Of a stretch of 64,000 bases of DNA, positions 44,372 to 53,442 are shown in pieces. Source of the stretch: Paenibacillus daejeonensis DSM 15491 (lineage in GTDB: Bacteria; Bacillota; Bacilli; Paenibacillales; Paenibacillaceae); the NCBI RefSeq assembly GCF_000378385.1, contig NZ_KB899665.1, forward strand, positions 292,752-356,751, in the 5' to 3' direction. The translations under genes and the position numbers were made by a program. Numbering within the stretch: the first letter of the stretch is position 1; the number at the start of each line of letters is the position of its first letter. The notes under the pieces were generated by a model. It was not told the DNA's origin. It saw only the letters and a program-made list of their open reading frames with translations, and did no database searches.

Positions 44372-45442
44372 ATGAAACACAAGCTTAGAAGGGTGTCGCT
44401 GCTGCTGACCGGACTTGTGTTAAGCCTGCTATGGGCGGGATTGATTCATGCCCAGTCCCTGGACAACGGCGTCTATACTGTGGATTACACGGTTCTCAAA
44501 GCAGAGAACGATTCGGCATCGATGGCCAATGATTATTGGGAGAAGCCTGCCAAACTTACCGTGCAGGATGGCAAAGTGACGATCCAGATGACGGTCAACC
44601 ATAGCCAGTGGGTGACAGAATTCAAAGTCCCAGCTGGAGGAAACTATGTGGATACCAAGGTGATCAGCACTGACACAGGCGCTGATAAGCGAACCGTGGA
44701 ATTCACAGCTGCCGGGATTGAGCAACCCATTCTGTCCAAGATTCACGTCACCGTTGCGGAGATTGATTATGATCACGATTATACGATCCGCTTCGCATTC
44801 AAACCGGACAGTCTCAAGCTGATCCAGGCGGCTGAATCGGCAGCGACGCCGGAGCCGCCAGTCGATAAGCCGACGACCGAGAAACCGCCAGCTGCAACGG
44901 AGCAGCCTGCGGCTGCCAAGCCGTCCAAGCCAGCTGCAACTCCGTCCTCAAGCGGGACGCCAGCTGCCAATACAACGGCGAGCTCGCCGCCGCCAGCTGC
45001 TCAACCTACGCCACCCAAGAAGGAGGCAAGCAGCAGCTCACAGGAGCCAGCGGCTGGATCTGGACAGGAAAGCACGAATCCTCCTGAAGCAGAGGCGAGG
45101 GAGATACAAGCTGATGAACCCGTTGTCGAAGCTGAAGAGAACCCTGCCGTTGAGCCTGTGGAAGAACCGGCCGCATCAGAGATCGATAATAGCACGGTTG
45201 ATGAAGAAGCTGCGTCTACTGAGCAGCCTGCCGAGGCAACGGCCGTGACGGCAGACGCTACCGATGAGACGACTGTGGTAGAGGAAGGCCGCCAGCTCTC
45301 TGCAGCTCCGGCTAGCGGAAGCAGTTCGTCAGGTCAAGCCAAGACCTGGCTCATCATCAGCATCGCAGTTGTAGGTGCAGGCATCATTGCTGCGGGAGTT
45401 TTCTTGATTTATCGCCGCCGCGTGGAAGCACGCCAAGCTTAA
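44372..45442 (+). CDS. NEAT-domain heme-binding membrane-anchored protein
   Basis: 356 residues. Signal peptide (1-27), one NEAT domain (about 30-150) with the heme helix SMANDYW and the strand motif YDHDYTIRF (Y-x3-Y, heme-ligating Tyr), then a 170-residue Pro/Ala/Glu/Ser linker, and a C-terminal membrane helix (about 327-347) with YRRRVEARQA. There is no LPxTG or NPQTN sorting motif, so it is anchored by the helix, not by sortase. It would relay heme from the surface to the importer. GGAGG precedes the ATG. Confidence 0.88.
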   Translation: MKHKLRRVSLLLTGLVLSLLWAGLIHAQSLDNGVYTVDYTVLKAENDSASMANDYWEKPAKLTVQDGKVTIQMTVNHSQWVTEFKVPAGGNYVDTKVISTDTGADKRTVEFTAAGIEQPILSKIHVTVAEIDYDHDYTIRFAFKPDSLKLIQAAESAATPEPPVDKPTTEKPPAATEQPAAAKPSKPAATPSSSGTPAANTTASSPPPAAQPTPPKKEASSSSQEPAAGSGQESTNPPEAEAREIQADEPVVEAEENPAVEPVEEPAASEIDNSTVDEEAASTEQPAEATAVTADATDETTVVEEGRQLSAAPASGSSSSGQAKTWLIISIAVVGAGIIAAGVFLIYRRRVEARQA

Positions 45443-45512
45443 TCGGTCTTACCGGGTCCCCGTCTATCGGGGCCCCACCCCACTACACCCATTCAAAGGA
45501 GAATGAGAATCC

Positions 45513-48500
45513 GTGAGTACTCGCAAGTCTTTTCGCTGGATTGCCCTGCTATCCGCTTGGTTTATTCTGCTCTCATCCGTACATATTTCTACTGCTGCAG
45601 CTGCCCCAGATCCGTCCGAGTTGGAGGATGGGTTGTATAGTGTAAGCTTTAACTCGTACAAACATAATACCAATGAAATTTCCGTGATGAATACGTATAT
45701 CGGTACATCCGCCGTACTGGAAGTCAAAGATGGCGAACAGACGGTGCATGCGTTGCTCCGCTTCAGCAACTGGATTAAAGAGCTGAAGATTGGAACAACC
45801 ATAGAATCGCAAACCGATGTCGTTAATCTGACCGAGGATCTGTGGGTTTTTGATTTTGTAAATACACAAGGTGACACGTACCCGCGTACGTCTCGTATTG
45901 TGAGCTTCCCTGTTGAACAATTGGGCAATTTCAATTACGAAGGCTTCACACACATTGAGGTGCCGCAAGGCCAACTGCCCTTCACTTATAACCACAAGTA
46001 CGATTTGCATTTTCAGGTAGGCGAGCCAGCAGGTCTTGTGGCCAACAGTACAGGAACGCTTGCTGACTTGCAGCAAGCGATTGGCGGTGCAGAGCAGGTG
46101 CTGGACGCTGGCAAACGGCATGCTGATTTTGTCGCAAGCAGAGCGATCGATCTTACCGATTCCATTACGTATGCCAAGGCTATTGCTGCATTGCCATCGG
46201 CTACTCCATTGCAAATAACGGCAGCTCAGCATTATCTGGAACAGGATGCGGCTGTATTTGCCGACTTGTACCCAGGTGAGCAAACAGCGGACATCACTGT
46301 CCAGGCCGTCCATGCGACGGATGATTATCGCTCTTCTGCAATGTCTGGTTATCTGGCCAGTCCCAAAGCAGTAACGAGTGCTGCCGGAACGGCTGTTCAA
46401 TTACTAATTAATGATCACAAGACAGTGACGAGCTTCATGGTGGAGCAGAACGGAGAATTGGTGGAGGCAACGAACGTGTCGGTGAATGCTGATGCGAATA
46501 CGCGCCTAATCGAATTCCCGGTCTCAAGTCTCGATGCTGTCATTAATGCACGTGTTCATGTGTCAACTACATTGGATAATGGCCAGCCTTACGAGATGGA
46601 TCATAATATTCGCTTGATTTTCAACCGTGCATTGAACCGTGTCGAGTTGCAATCGGAAGTGACTGCAGCCCAACAATTGCATAACCAAGCTGTGGTCGGA
46701 ACAGAGGTTGGCCAATATCCGCAGGAAGCCACAACAGCTCTGCAAGCCGCCATTAATCAGGCTAAAGTGGATGGAAGTATGCTATCTACCCAGGAAAAAG
46801 TAAACGCAGCCTTGGCAAATCTGAGGACGGCAGTAGAAGCATTCAAGAGTGCTGTTGTTGCAGCACCAGGTAACGGTCAAGGCACCCCGATCTCGATTCA
46901 GGTCGTGCATGGAACCGATGATTACCGCTCTTCGTCGATGGCCAGCTATCTGCTGAATCCTAGAGCTGTGACAGAAAACGGCGAGACATCCGTTCAACTG
47001 ACAGTTAAGGATCATACCATTGTAACCAGCTTCAAAGTGCAACAAGCAGGCGAGCTGAAAGAAGCGGCTACCGTATCTGTTGATACAGAAACGAATACTC
47101 GCTTGGTCACATTCCCGGTTTCCAGCCTGGATGCCGTAGTCCAAGCACGCGTTCATATCTCGACGTCGATGCCGAACGGCAGCCCGTATGAAGTGGATCA
47201 TGACATTCGTCTGATCTTCAACCGTGCGCTGGATCGTGCTGACCTGCAAGCGGAAGTCACGTCTGCACAAAAGCTTCATGACGAAGCAGTTGTCGGAACG
47301 GCAGCTGGACAATATCCGGCAGCGGCCAAGACGGCACTACTGACAGCAATCAACAAGGCAAAAGTGGACGGCAGTATGCTCTCCACCCAAGCGAAAGTAA
47401 ACACAGCTTTGACGGAGCTGAAAGCAGCAGTCAACACGTTCAAAGGGGCGGTTGTCGCTCCTGGAAACGGCGGTGGTCCAGTTACGCCTCCACCGGGTGG
47501 ATTGGCTGATGGGAAATACTCAATTAATCTCCGTGTTCTGAAAAATGGAACTTCTGAAACATCTATCATGAATGGATATGTGTATCATCCAGCAAGGCTC
47601 CTTGTCCAAAATGGAGTTAAAACCATTGTGATGAATCTGGGTGTAAGTGATAAAATCACTTCTTTTTCGGTAAGTGGTTCATCCATTTCAGTTGTAGAAA
47701 CGAATGCAAATGAAAATAGCCGTCGAGTCAGTTTTAATGTATCGGATCTCACACAAAAATTGGATGGAGAAGTCCGAATAGATTGGAGCGAAATCAATTA
47801 TCATTATACGTATAAAATTCAGTTGGAATTTGGAAATCCAATAGAAGTTGATGAATGGCCTGTTGAAAATCCGCCTAATCCCAATCCTCCAACGGAAACA
47901 CCTAACCCTAATCCACCAGCAACCGGTGGTAACGGTACGGGTGGAGGTGGAACGACGCCAGGCGAAGAGGGAGAGCAGGGCACCGAGCCAGGTACAGACA
48001 ACGGCTCGGAGAATCCATCGCAGCCTGGTAGTAACGGGAATGGTGGCGGAACCGAAACACCTACGCCGCCGGCCGTTACATTCACGGACACTGCAACGCA
48101 CTGGGCGAACCAATCCATTGCTCGTGCAACGGAGCTGGGAATCGTGAATGGTTATGCTGACGGCACATTTAAGCCGAATGCCACAGTGAACCGTGCCGAG
48201 TTCGCAGCCATCATCAGCCGTGCGTTCCAACTGGATCTGAACGCACCAGCCTCATCCTTCAGCGATTGGAATGGCGTACAGGCCTGGGCTAAGCCATTCA
48301 TCGAGCAAGCGGTCGCCGCAGGTATCATCAACGGCTACGAGGATGGTTCATTCCGTCCAACACAGCAGGTGAGCCGTACGGAGATCGCAGTGATGATCGT
48401 CCGTGCGCTGGGGCTGCACACAAATAGCGAGGCGGAGCTAAGCTTCCAGGATGCCGGACAAATCCCGGCTTACGCCAAGCCATACATCGCAGCGGCTGTG

Positions 48501-48635
48501 GAGCATGGTCTGATTGAAGGACTGGGCAACAATACCTTTGGCGCTCAGGCACCAGCTACCCGCGCCCAAGCGATCACACTGATTCTGCGCGCACTGGATT
48601 ACCTGGCCGCATCGCAGAATGGTCAGGCCGCTTAA
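45513..48635 (+). CDS. Four-NEAT, three-SLH surface heme-binding protein
   Basis: 1040 residues. Signal peptide (1-33); NEAT1 about 36-171; helical region; NEAT2 about 257-372; helical linker; NEAT3 about 459-575; helical linker; NEAT4 about 663-775; Pro/Gly linker; three SLH modules from 855 to the end that bind the cell wall. NEAT1 (YNHKY) and NEAT4 (YHYTY) keep the heme Y-x3-Y. NEAT2 and NEAT3 are near-duplicates with Y-x3-H (YEMDH at 359, YEVDH at 559). The start is GTG 45513 with AAAGGAG. It would capture heme or hemoproteins at the cell surface. Confidence 0.92.
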   Translation: MSTRKSFRWIALLSAWFILLSSVHISTAAAAPDPSELEDGLYSVSFNSYKHNTNEISVMNTYIGTSAVLEVKDGEQTVHALLRFSNWIKELKIGTTIESQTDVVNLTEDLWVFDFVNTQGDTYPRTSRIVSFPVEQLGNFNYEGFTHIEVPQGQLPFTYNHKYDLHFQVGEPAGLVANSTGTLADLQQAIGGAEQVLDAGKRHADFVASRAIDLTDSITYAKAIAALPSATPLQITAAQHYLEQDAAVFADLYPGEQTADITVQAVHATDDYRSSAMSGYLASPKAVTSAAGTAVQLLINDHKTVTSFMVEQNGELVEATNVSVNADANTRLIEFPVSSLDAVINARVHVSTTLDNGQPYEMDHNIRLIFNRALNRVELQSEVTAAQQLHNQAVVGTEVGQYPQEATTALQAAINQAKVDGSMLSTQEKVNAALANLRTAVEAFKSAVVAAPGNGQGTPISIQVVHGTDDYRSSSMASYLLNPRAVTENGETSVQLTVKDHTIVTSFKVQQAGELKEAATVSVDTETNTRLVTFPVSSLDAVVQARVHISTSMPNGSPYEVDHDIRLIFNRALDRADLQAEVTSAQKLHDEAVVGTAAGQYPAAAKTALLTAINKAKVDGSMLSTQAKVNTALTELKAAVNTFKGAVVAPGNGGGPVTPPPGGLADGKYSINLRVLKNGTSETSIMNGYVYHPARLLVQNGVKTIVMNLGVSDKITSFSVSGSSISVVETNANENSRRVSFNVSDLTQKLDGEVRIDWSEINYHYTYKIQLEFGNPIEVDEWPVENPPNPNPPTETPNPNPPATGGNGTGGGGTTPGEEGEQGTEPGTDNGSENPSQPGSNGNGGGTETPTPPAVTFTDTATHWANQSIARATELGIVNGYADGTFKPNATVNRAEFAAIISRAFQLDLNAPASSFSDWNGVQAWAKPFIEQAVAAGIINGYEDGSFRPTQQVSRTEIAVMIVRALGLHTNSEAELSFQDAGQIPAYAKPYIAAAVEHGLIEGLGNNTFGAQAPATRAQAITLILRALDYLAASQNGQAA

Positions 48636-48753
48636 ATCGCAGCGTATCACTGAACCGAACAAGACAACGAGCACGTACGAGGACGCCAGAACACTGGTGT
48701 CCTCTGCGCGCTTGCAAGCACAGAGCTGGCCCAGCCGGCCGCACCAGAGCCCA

Positions 48754-48943
48754 GCAAGTAAAGAAAATGTACTTGCACGCACCCAACATGCCGCACCCGA
48801 GCGCAGCAAGTAAAGAAAATGTACTTGCTGGCCCCTAGCATGCCGCACCCGAGCGCTGCAAGTAAAGAAAATGTACTTGCACGCACCCAACATGCGGCAC
48901 CCGAGCGCAGCAAGTAAAGAAACTATACTTGCGGACCCCAGCG
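48754..48943 (+). repeat. 52-bp tandem repeat array, four units, last one cut by the IS
   Basis: Units start at 48754, 48806, 48858 and 48910. Each opens with GCAAGTA-nine bases-TACTTGC, a seven-pair hairpin conserved in all four even where the loop differs (AAGAAAATG or AAGAAACTA). The tail is about CATGCCGCACCCGAGCGCA. The fourth unit is interrupted at 48943 and its end is found after the IS, at 50212-50228, giving a 51-base unit. Confidence 0.85.
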
Positions 48944-48972
48944 TGTACCACTGTCAAGAAAATGGACACAAA

Positions 48973-49797
48973 TTAAGCAACCTGGAGTTGTTCGTAATAC
49001 TTCTTCTCGGCCATGTGCGGAGTGAGGTAGCCAATGGATGAATGGATTCGAATCCGGTTGTACTCAAGCGTAATGTATGAGCGGATTGCACGGTAGGCCT
49101 GTTGGCGTGTCTGAAACGTCGTCAAATACACGAGTTCCTTTTTGAAGACGCTATGGAACGCTTCAATACAGGCGTTATCGTAGCAATTCCCTTTGCGACT
49201 CATACTTCCAACCATCCCATAACTCTCTAAGCGTTTACGGTAATCCTTGGCGGCGTACTGAGAGCCTCGATCGGAATGGTGAATGAGTCCTGCCTTTGGC
49301 TGCTGCAGTTTGTAGGCCATGTCGAGGGCGTCCAGAGCAAGTTCCTGGGTCATCCGGCTGCCCATTGAATAGCCTACAATTTTGCGAGAGTACAGGTCCA
49401 TCACGCTCGCCAAATACACCCACCCTTGCTGAGTGGCGACATAGGTAATGTCGGAAACCCACGTATGGTTAGGGGCTTCAACCTTGAACTGACGATCCAC
49501 CAAATTGGGGAACACCGGTTGGTTATGCTTGGAGTTGGTGGTTGCCTTGTACTTCTTCACCACACGAGAGACCAACCCCATCTCTTTCATGAACTTCGCT
49601 ACCGTCTTAGGGGAGATCACCCAGCCCTCTTCGCGCAGCTTAGCCGTGATCTTCAGGCTCCCGTAACGCTGCTTAAAGCCGTTAAAATGATGCTGGATTC
49701 GCTTCTTCAGCTTTGCTTGGCGCTTGTGTGTATCACTGGGTTTGCGGTGCACCCAGCGGTAGTAACCGCTTCTAGATACCTTCATCAACTGGCACAT
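48973..49797 (-). CDS. IS3-family transposase OrfB
   Basis: 274 residues as an independent frame; the upstream -1 frame is open back to the slippery site, so the working product is an OrfAB fusion. DDE catalytic residues are in WVSDITY, HHSDRGSQY and CIEAFHSVFKKE. SRSGYYRW and HTWVSD are usual for IS3-family integrase cores. It would catalyse cut and circle formation of the IS. Confidence 0.94.
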   Translation of the reverse strand: MCQLMKVSRSGYYRWVHRKPSDTHKRQAKLKKRIQHHFNGFKQRYGSLKITAKLREEGWVISPKTVAKFMKEMGLVSRVVKKYKATTNSKHNQPVFPNLVDRQFKVEAPNHTWVSDITYVATQQGWVYLASVMDLYSRKIVGYSMGSRMTQELALDALDMAYKLQQPKAGLIHHSDRGSQYAAKDYRKRLESYGMVGSMSRKGNCYDNACIEAFHSVFKKELVYLTTFQTRQQAYRAIRSYITLEYNRIRIHSSIGYLTPHMAEKKYYEQLQVA

Positions 49798-49844
49798 CTT
49801 CTGGACGCGGAACTGGAAGCGGTGTTTGTGGATAAACTTAAAAA

Positions 49845-50126
49845 TCAGTCCCGATTTTTCGTGAAGAAGTGCATGGCCTTTTTTAAGATTTCGTTCTCCT
49901 CCTGCAGTTCACGGTTCATCTGCTCTAGCTGTTTCAGATGTTCCTTGTCCACAAAGAGCTGGGACTTCTCTCCCGTCTCACTGTACTGACGTTTCCACTT
50001 TCGGATACTGGAAGCCGGCACATCAATCTCTCTAGCTACTTCGGTGGGGGTTTTACCCGCCTCCATCATATGCTGCACCGTATTACGCTTAAACTCTTCA
50101 TCAAAGTGCTGTCGCTGTTCTCCCAT
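49845..50126 (-). CDS. IS3-family transposase OrfA
   Basis: 93 residues: helix-turn-helix (about 20-45: TPTEVAREIDVPASSIRKWKRQ) followed by a leucine-zipper coiled coil (MNRELQEENEILKKA). It binds the IS ends. Near its end the minus strand reads TTA-AAA-AAG-GCC, and shifting one base back joins KGHALLHEKSGLIFKF to OrfB without a stop. GGTGACTT precedes the ATG. Confidence 0.92.
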   Translation of the reverse strand: MGEQRQHFDEEFKRNTVQHMMEAGKTPTEVAREIDVPASSIRKWKRQYSETGEKSQLFVDKEHLKQLEQMNRELQEENEILKKAMHFFTKNRD

Positions 50127-50228
50127 AAGTCACCTCAACCTGATCGAATTCTTTATTCTATATTATCAGGTCGCTCTTACATCGTGTCTAAATTTCAGTT
50201 TACATGCAGCGTGCCGTGTCCAAGCGCC

Positions 50229-50646
50229 GCAAGTAAAGAAACTTTCGCTGGAGCGGCGGTGTGCGCCGAGTTGTGCGCTCCAAGGCAAGAAACTTTCGCT
50301 GTAGCAGCAGTATGCGCCGAGTTGTGCGCTCCAAGGCAAGAAACTTTCGTTGCAGCAGCAGTATGCGCCGAGTTGTGCGCTCTAAGGCAAGAAACTTTCG
50401 CTGTAGCAGCAGTATGCGCCGAGTTGTGCGCTCCAAGGAAAAAAACTTTCGCTGCAGCAGCAGTATGCGCCGAGTTGTGCGTTCCAAGGCAAGAAACTTT
50501 CGCTGGAGCGGCGGTGTGCGCCGAGTTGTGCGCTCCCAAGGCAAGAAACTTTCGCTGCAGCGGCAGTATGCGCCGAGTTGTGCGCTCCAAGGCAAGAAAC
50601 TTTCGCTGGAGCGGCGGTGTGCGCCGAGTTGTGCGCTCCAAGCCCA
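50229..50646 (+). repeat. 51-bp tandem repeat array, eight copies
   Basis: Eight units built on AAGAAACTTTCGCTG, then GAGCGGCGG or CAGCAGCAG, then GTGCGCCGAGTTGTGCGC and TCCAAGGC. The landmark GAAACTTTCG recurs at 50238, 50289, 50340, 50391, 50442 (as AAAAACTTTC), 50493, 50545 and 50596; steps are 51 except one 52. In the GGAGCGG variants the 5' GGAGCG can pair with CGCTCC at the unit end. The array begins with GCAAGTAAAG like the 52-bp array and ends at CCCAGCAAGTA, 20 bases before the IsdE-like start. It is not coding; the open frames in it follow from the multiple-of-three length. Confidence 0.88.
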
Positions 50647-50666
50647 GCAAGTAGTAAGGAGGACAT

Positions 50667-51638
50667 ATGAGAAAAGATTACCGTACACGGTTCAAGCCCT
50701 TACTCGGGGTCCAGACCCTGCTGCTAATGTTACTGCTCCTGAGCGCTTGCGGATCAGAGCCGCCGCTCAGTAACCAGCCGCAAGACACATCCGACGCGCA
50801 GACCGTCCAGGCCGCTGCACCTGAACCCGAAGCGGAGGCGGAGACCGCGAAGCCTCCGCAATCGGAGGAGCAGCGTATCGTCTCGACCACGGTCGCCATT
50901 ACGGAGATCATGGATGCCCTGGAGCTGGAGCTCGCCGGAATCCCCAAGAGCGTCAAGACTTTGCCCGCACGCTATGACGGCGTGACCGAAGTCGGCAATC
51001 CGATGAGTCCGGACATGGAGCTCGTCAAGTCACTGAAGCCGACAGAAGTGCTGTCGGTGACAACTCTCCAATATGACCTGGAGCCCGTATTCGACAATGT
51101 CAACCTGGACGCGACGTTTCTGGATTTCACATCACTCTCGAACATGCAAGCAGCAATAACGGATCTGGGTGCACGATATGACCGGGAGCAGCAGGCTTCA
51201 GCAATCGTCGAGACCCTCGATGCGCAGGTCGCAGAAATTCGTGAAGCGGCCAGGGGCCGGGAGCAGCCGACCGTGCTCATTCTGTTGGGCGTGCCGGGCA
51301 GCTATCTCGTCGCGACGGAGCATTCTTATATTGGCGACCTGGTGCGACTGCTGGGCGGTGTCAATATTGTGCAGGGCGAGAGTGTGGAATATCTGGCTTC
51401 TAATACGGAGTACCTGCAGCAGGCCAATCCGGACGTCATTCTGCGGGCCGCGCATGGGATGCCGGAAGAGGTCGTGAAGATGTTCGACGCCGAGTTCAAG
51501 ACCAATGACATCTGGAAGCATTTCAAGGCGGTCCAGACTGGCCGCGTCTATGATTTGGAGGAAGCGTTATTCCCGACCACCGCCAACCTCGCTGCCGACC
51601 GCGCGCTTGCCGCGCTGGCAGAGATGCTCTATCCCTAA
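50667..51638 (+). CDS. isdE: Heme-binding lipoprotein, IsdE-like
   Basis: 323 residues. Lipobox LLSAC ends the signal sequence, then a Glu/Ala/Gln-rich linker. The two-lobe binding domain starts IVSTTVAITEIMDALELELAG. Met of EVGNPMSPDME (about 113) and His of RAAHGMP (about 263) correspond to the heme ligands Met and His known in S. aureus IsdE. AAGGAGG precedes the ATG and abuts the repeat array. It leads a three-gene importer operon. Confidence 0.9.
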   Translation: MRKDYRTRFKPLLGVQTLLLMLLLLSACGSEPPLSNQPQDTSDAQTVQAAAPEPEAEAETAKPPQSEEQRIVSTTVAITEIMDALELELAGIPKSVKTLPARYDGVTEVGNPMSPDMELVKSLKPTEVLSVTTLQYDLEPVFDNVNLDATFLDFTSLSNMQAAITDLGARYDREQQASAIVETLDAQVAEIREAARGREQPTVLILLGVPGSYLVATEHSYIGDLVRLLGGVNIVQGESVEYLASNTEYLQQANPDVILRAAHGMPEEVVKMFDAEFKTNDIWKHFKAVQTGRVYDLEEALFPTTANLAADRALAALAEMLYP

Positions 51639-51672
51639 GCGAACGTGATTCTAACTGGTGAGGAACGATAGC

Positions 51673-52662
51673 ATGTCTACTTTACGAACTACATTCAAAT
51701 TTACTGTTGTATTGTTGCTCCTGGCAGCGGCTGTACTCATCTCCATAACGACAGGCAGCATCAAGGTTGGCCTGTGGGAGCTGCTCCAGGGACTCTTCAG
51801 CGGTACCAACGAGCAAGTCGAAGTCATTCGTGATCTTCGTTTACCGCGAATCATCGTCTCCATGCTATCCGGTGCGGCGCTTGCTGTCTCCGGTGTGCTG
51901 CTGCAGGCAGTCATGCGCAACCCGCTGGCCGACGCAGGCGTTATCGGTATTGCCTCGGGCGCGGGATTCGTTTCTCTGTTGCTGGTGACGCTGTTCCCGG
52001 CGATGTTCTTCTGGATGCCGCTGTTCTCCTGCCTGGGCGGGGCGCTCGCTTGCTTCCTGGTCTACTCGCTCTCCTGGCGCTCGGGTCTGCAGCCGATGCG
52101 GCTGATCCTGGTGGGCGTAGCCATTAACGCTACCTTCACCGGATTAGGCCAGTCATTCAATTACCGGGGCAGCTATGCAGTCACCTCGGTCAATCAGGCG
52201 ATCAGCTCGATCTTCACGATGAAGACCTGGACGGATGTGGAGATCCTTGGCATTTATGCATCCATTGGATTAATCCTCTCCTTACTTGTTGGCTCCTGGT
52301 GCAACATGCTGGCCCTCCAGGACAAGACGGCGGGAAATCTCGGTATGCGTGTGACCCAGGCTCGGCTGCTAATCTCAGTCATCGCCGTCCTGCTTGCTTC
52401 GACCGCCACCGCAGTTGGTGGGCTGATTGCTTTTGTCGGACTCCTGGTACCGCACATCGGCCGCCAGATTGTTGGTTCGGATCACTGGTTGTTGATCCCG
52501 TTCTCCGCAATCAGTGGCGCGCTGCTGATACTGGTCGCTGATACCTTGGGCCGAACGATTCTGGCACCCACCGAAATTCCGGCCTCGATCCTGATGACGA
52601 TCATCGGCGGGCCATTTCTTATTTTCATGCTTAGAAGGAGTGATCGGCTTCATGGAGCTTAA
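51673..52662 (+). CDS. isdF: Heme importer permease, IsdF-like
   Basis: 329 residues, FecCD fold: [42 protein letters not shown] signature and LIAFVGLLVPHIGRQIVG ATPase-contact loop. The start at 51673 is 9 bases after GAGG; an in-frame GTG at 51658 is weaker. It pairs with the IsdE-like protein and the ATPase that overlaps its end by 11 bases. Confidence 0.9.
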   Translation: MSTLRTTFKFTVVLLLLAAAVLISITTGSIKVGLWELLQGLFSGTNEQVEVIRDLRLPRIIVSMLSGAALAVSGVLLQAVMRNPLADAGVIGIASGAGFVSLLLVTLFPAMFFWMPLFSCLGGALACFLVYSLSWRSGLQPMRLILVGVAINATFTGLGQSFNYRGSYAVTSVNQAISSIFTMKTWTDVEILGIYASIGLILSLLVGSWCNMLALQDKTAGNLGMRVTQARLLISVIAVLLASTATAVGGLIAFVGLLVPHIGRQIVGSDHWLLIPFSAISGALLILVADTLGRTILAPTEIPASILMTIIGGPFLIFMLRRSDRLHGA

Positions 52663-53440
52663 GGGCCTTACCTTCTCGTACGACGGAAGAATAGATCAGC
52701 TCAAGCAAGTGGAGGACCGCATCCCGACGGGACAGATTACAACGATAATCGGACCGAATGGCAGTGGCAAATCCACGCTGCTTGGCGTCATGGCCCGCAA
52801 TCTCTCTCCGCGCGAGGGAGAAGCCGTGCTGGACGGCAAGGCGATCATAGCTTATGCACCAAAAGAACTCGCCCGTAAACTGGCAGTCGTGCACCAGCAT
52901 AATGATGCGCCACCGGATCTGACAGTCCAGCGCCTTGTCGCCTATGGACGTCTACCGCATCGGCGGATGTGGTCGCAGCAGAGTGAGGAGGATGAAGCGG
53001 CTATCCAATGGGCATTGGAAAGCACCCGGCTGCTCGACAAACGGGAGTCCCGGCTTTGCACACTGTCTGGAGGTGAGCGGCAACGGGCCTGGATTGCCAT
53101 GGCGCTTGCGCAGCGAACGAAGCTGCTTTTTCTCGATGAGCCCACAACGTTTCTGGATATGTATCATCAGATTGAATTGCTGGAGTTAATTCGACACTTA
53201 AATGAGGAGCATGGGATCACCATTGTGATGGTGCTCCATGACATTAATCAGGCACTGCGCTACAGTCATCATCTGATCGTCATGAAGGAGGGGGAGGCAA
53301 GACTCAGCGGAGCGCCGCGGGAAGTTATCACTTCGGCTGCGCTGGCTGACATCTATGGGGTAAAGGCGGTGCTGCGGGAGGATGATCAGGCTGGCCTGGT
53401 CGTACTCCCGCTCGGGACAGCAGAAGCTGCACATATGTAG
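52652..53440 (+). CDS. Heme/iron importer ATPase
   Basis: 262 residues: Walker [10 protein letters not shown], signature TLSGGERQRAWIAM, Walker B LFLDEPTTFLDM, switch VLHDINQAL. The ATG at 52652 follows AAGGAG by 11 bases. Compared with the ATPase at 40910 it has no monooxygenase domain. It closes the second importer operon and converges with nucB two bases later, without a visible terminator. Confidence 0.92.
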   Translation: MELKGLTFSYDGRIDQLKQVEDRIPTGQITTIIGPNGSGKSTLLGVMARNLSPREGEAVLDGKAIIAYAPKELARKLAVVHQHNDAPPDLTVQRLVAYGRLPHRRMWSQQSEEDEAAIQWALESTRLLDKRESRLCTLSGGERQRAWIAMALAQRTKLLFLDEPTTFLDMYHQIELLELIRHLNEEHGITIVMVLHDINQALRYSHHLIVMKEGEARLSGAPREVITSAALADIYGVKAVLREDDQAGLVVLPLGTAEAAHM

Positions 53441-53442
53441 GG

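Larger units (their letters stand above)
48944..50208 (-). mobile_element. IS3-family insertion sequence
   Basis: About 1265 bp. Ends TG...CA; the imperfect terminal repeats share TGT..A...GAAA.T....GACAC. The flanking GCG at 48941-48943 and 50209-50211 is a likely 3-bp target duplication. Removing the element and one GCG restores the fourth 52-bp repeat. It carries orfA and orfB on the minus strand with a slippery A-AAA-AAG between them. It looks intact. Confidence 0.88.

Noticed and set aside
48754-50646. CRISPR array
   Set aside because: Units are directly tandem with no unique spacers of constant size, and no cas gene is present.
49938-50773. Several long open frames on both strands across the 51-bp array
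   Set aside because: The repeat length is a multiple of three, so any stop-free unit stays open. Products are repeats of one 17-residue unit, with no ribosome site.
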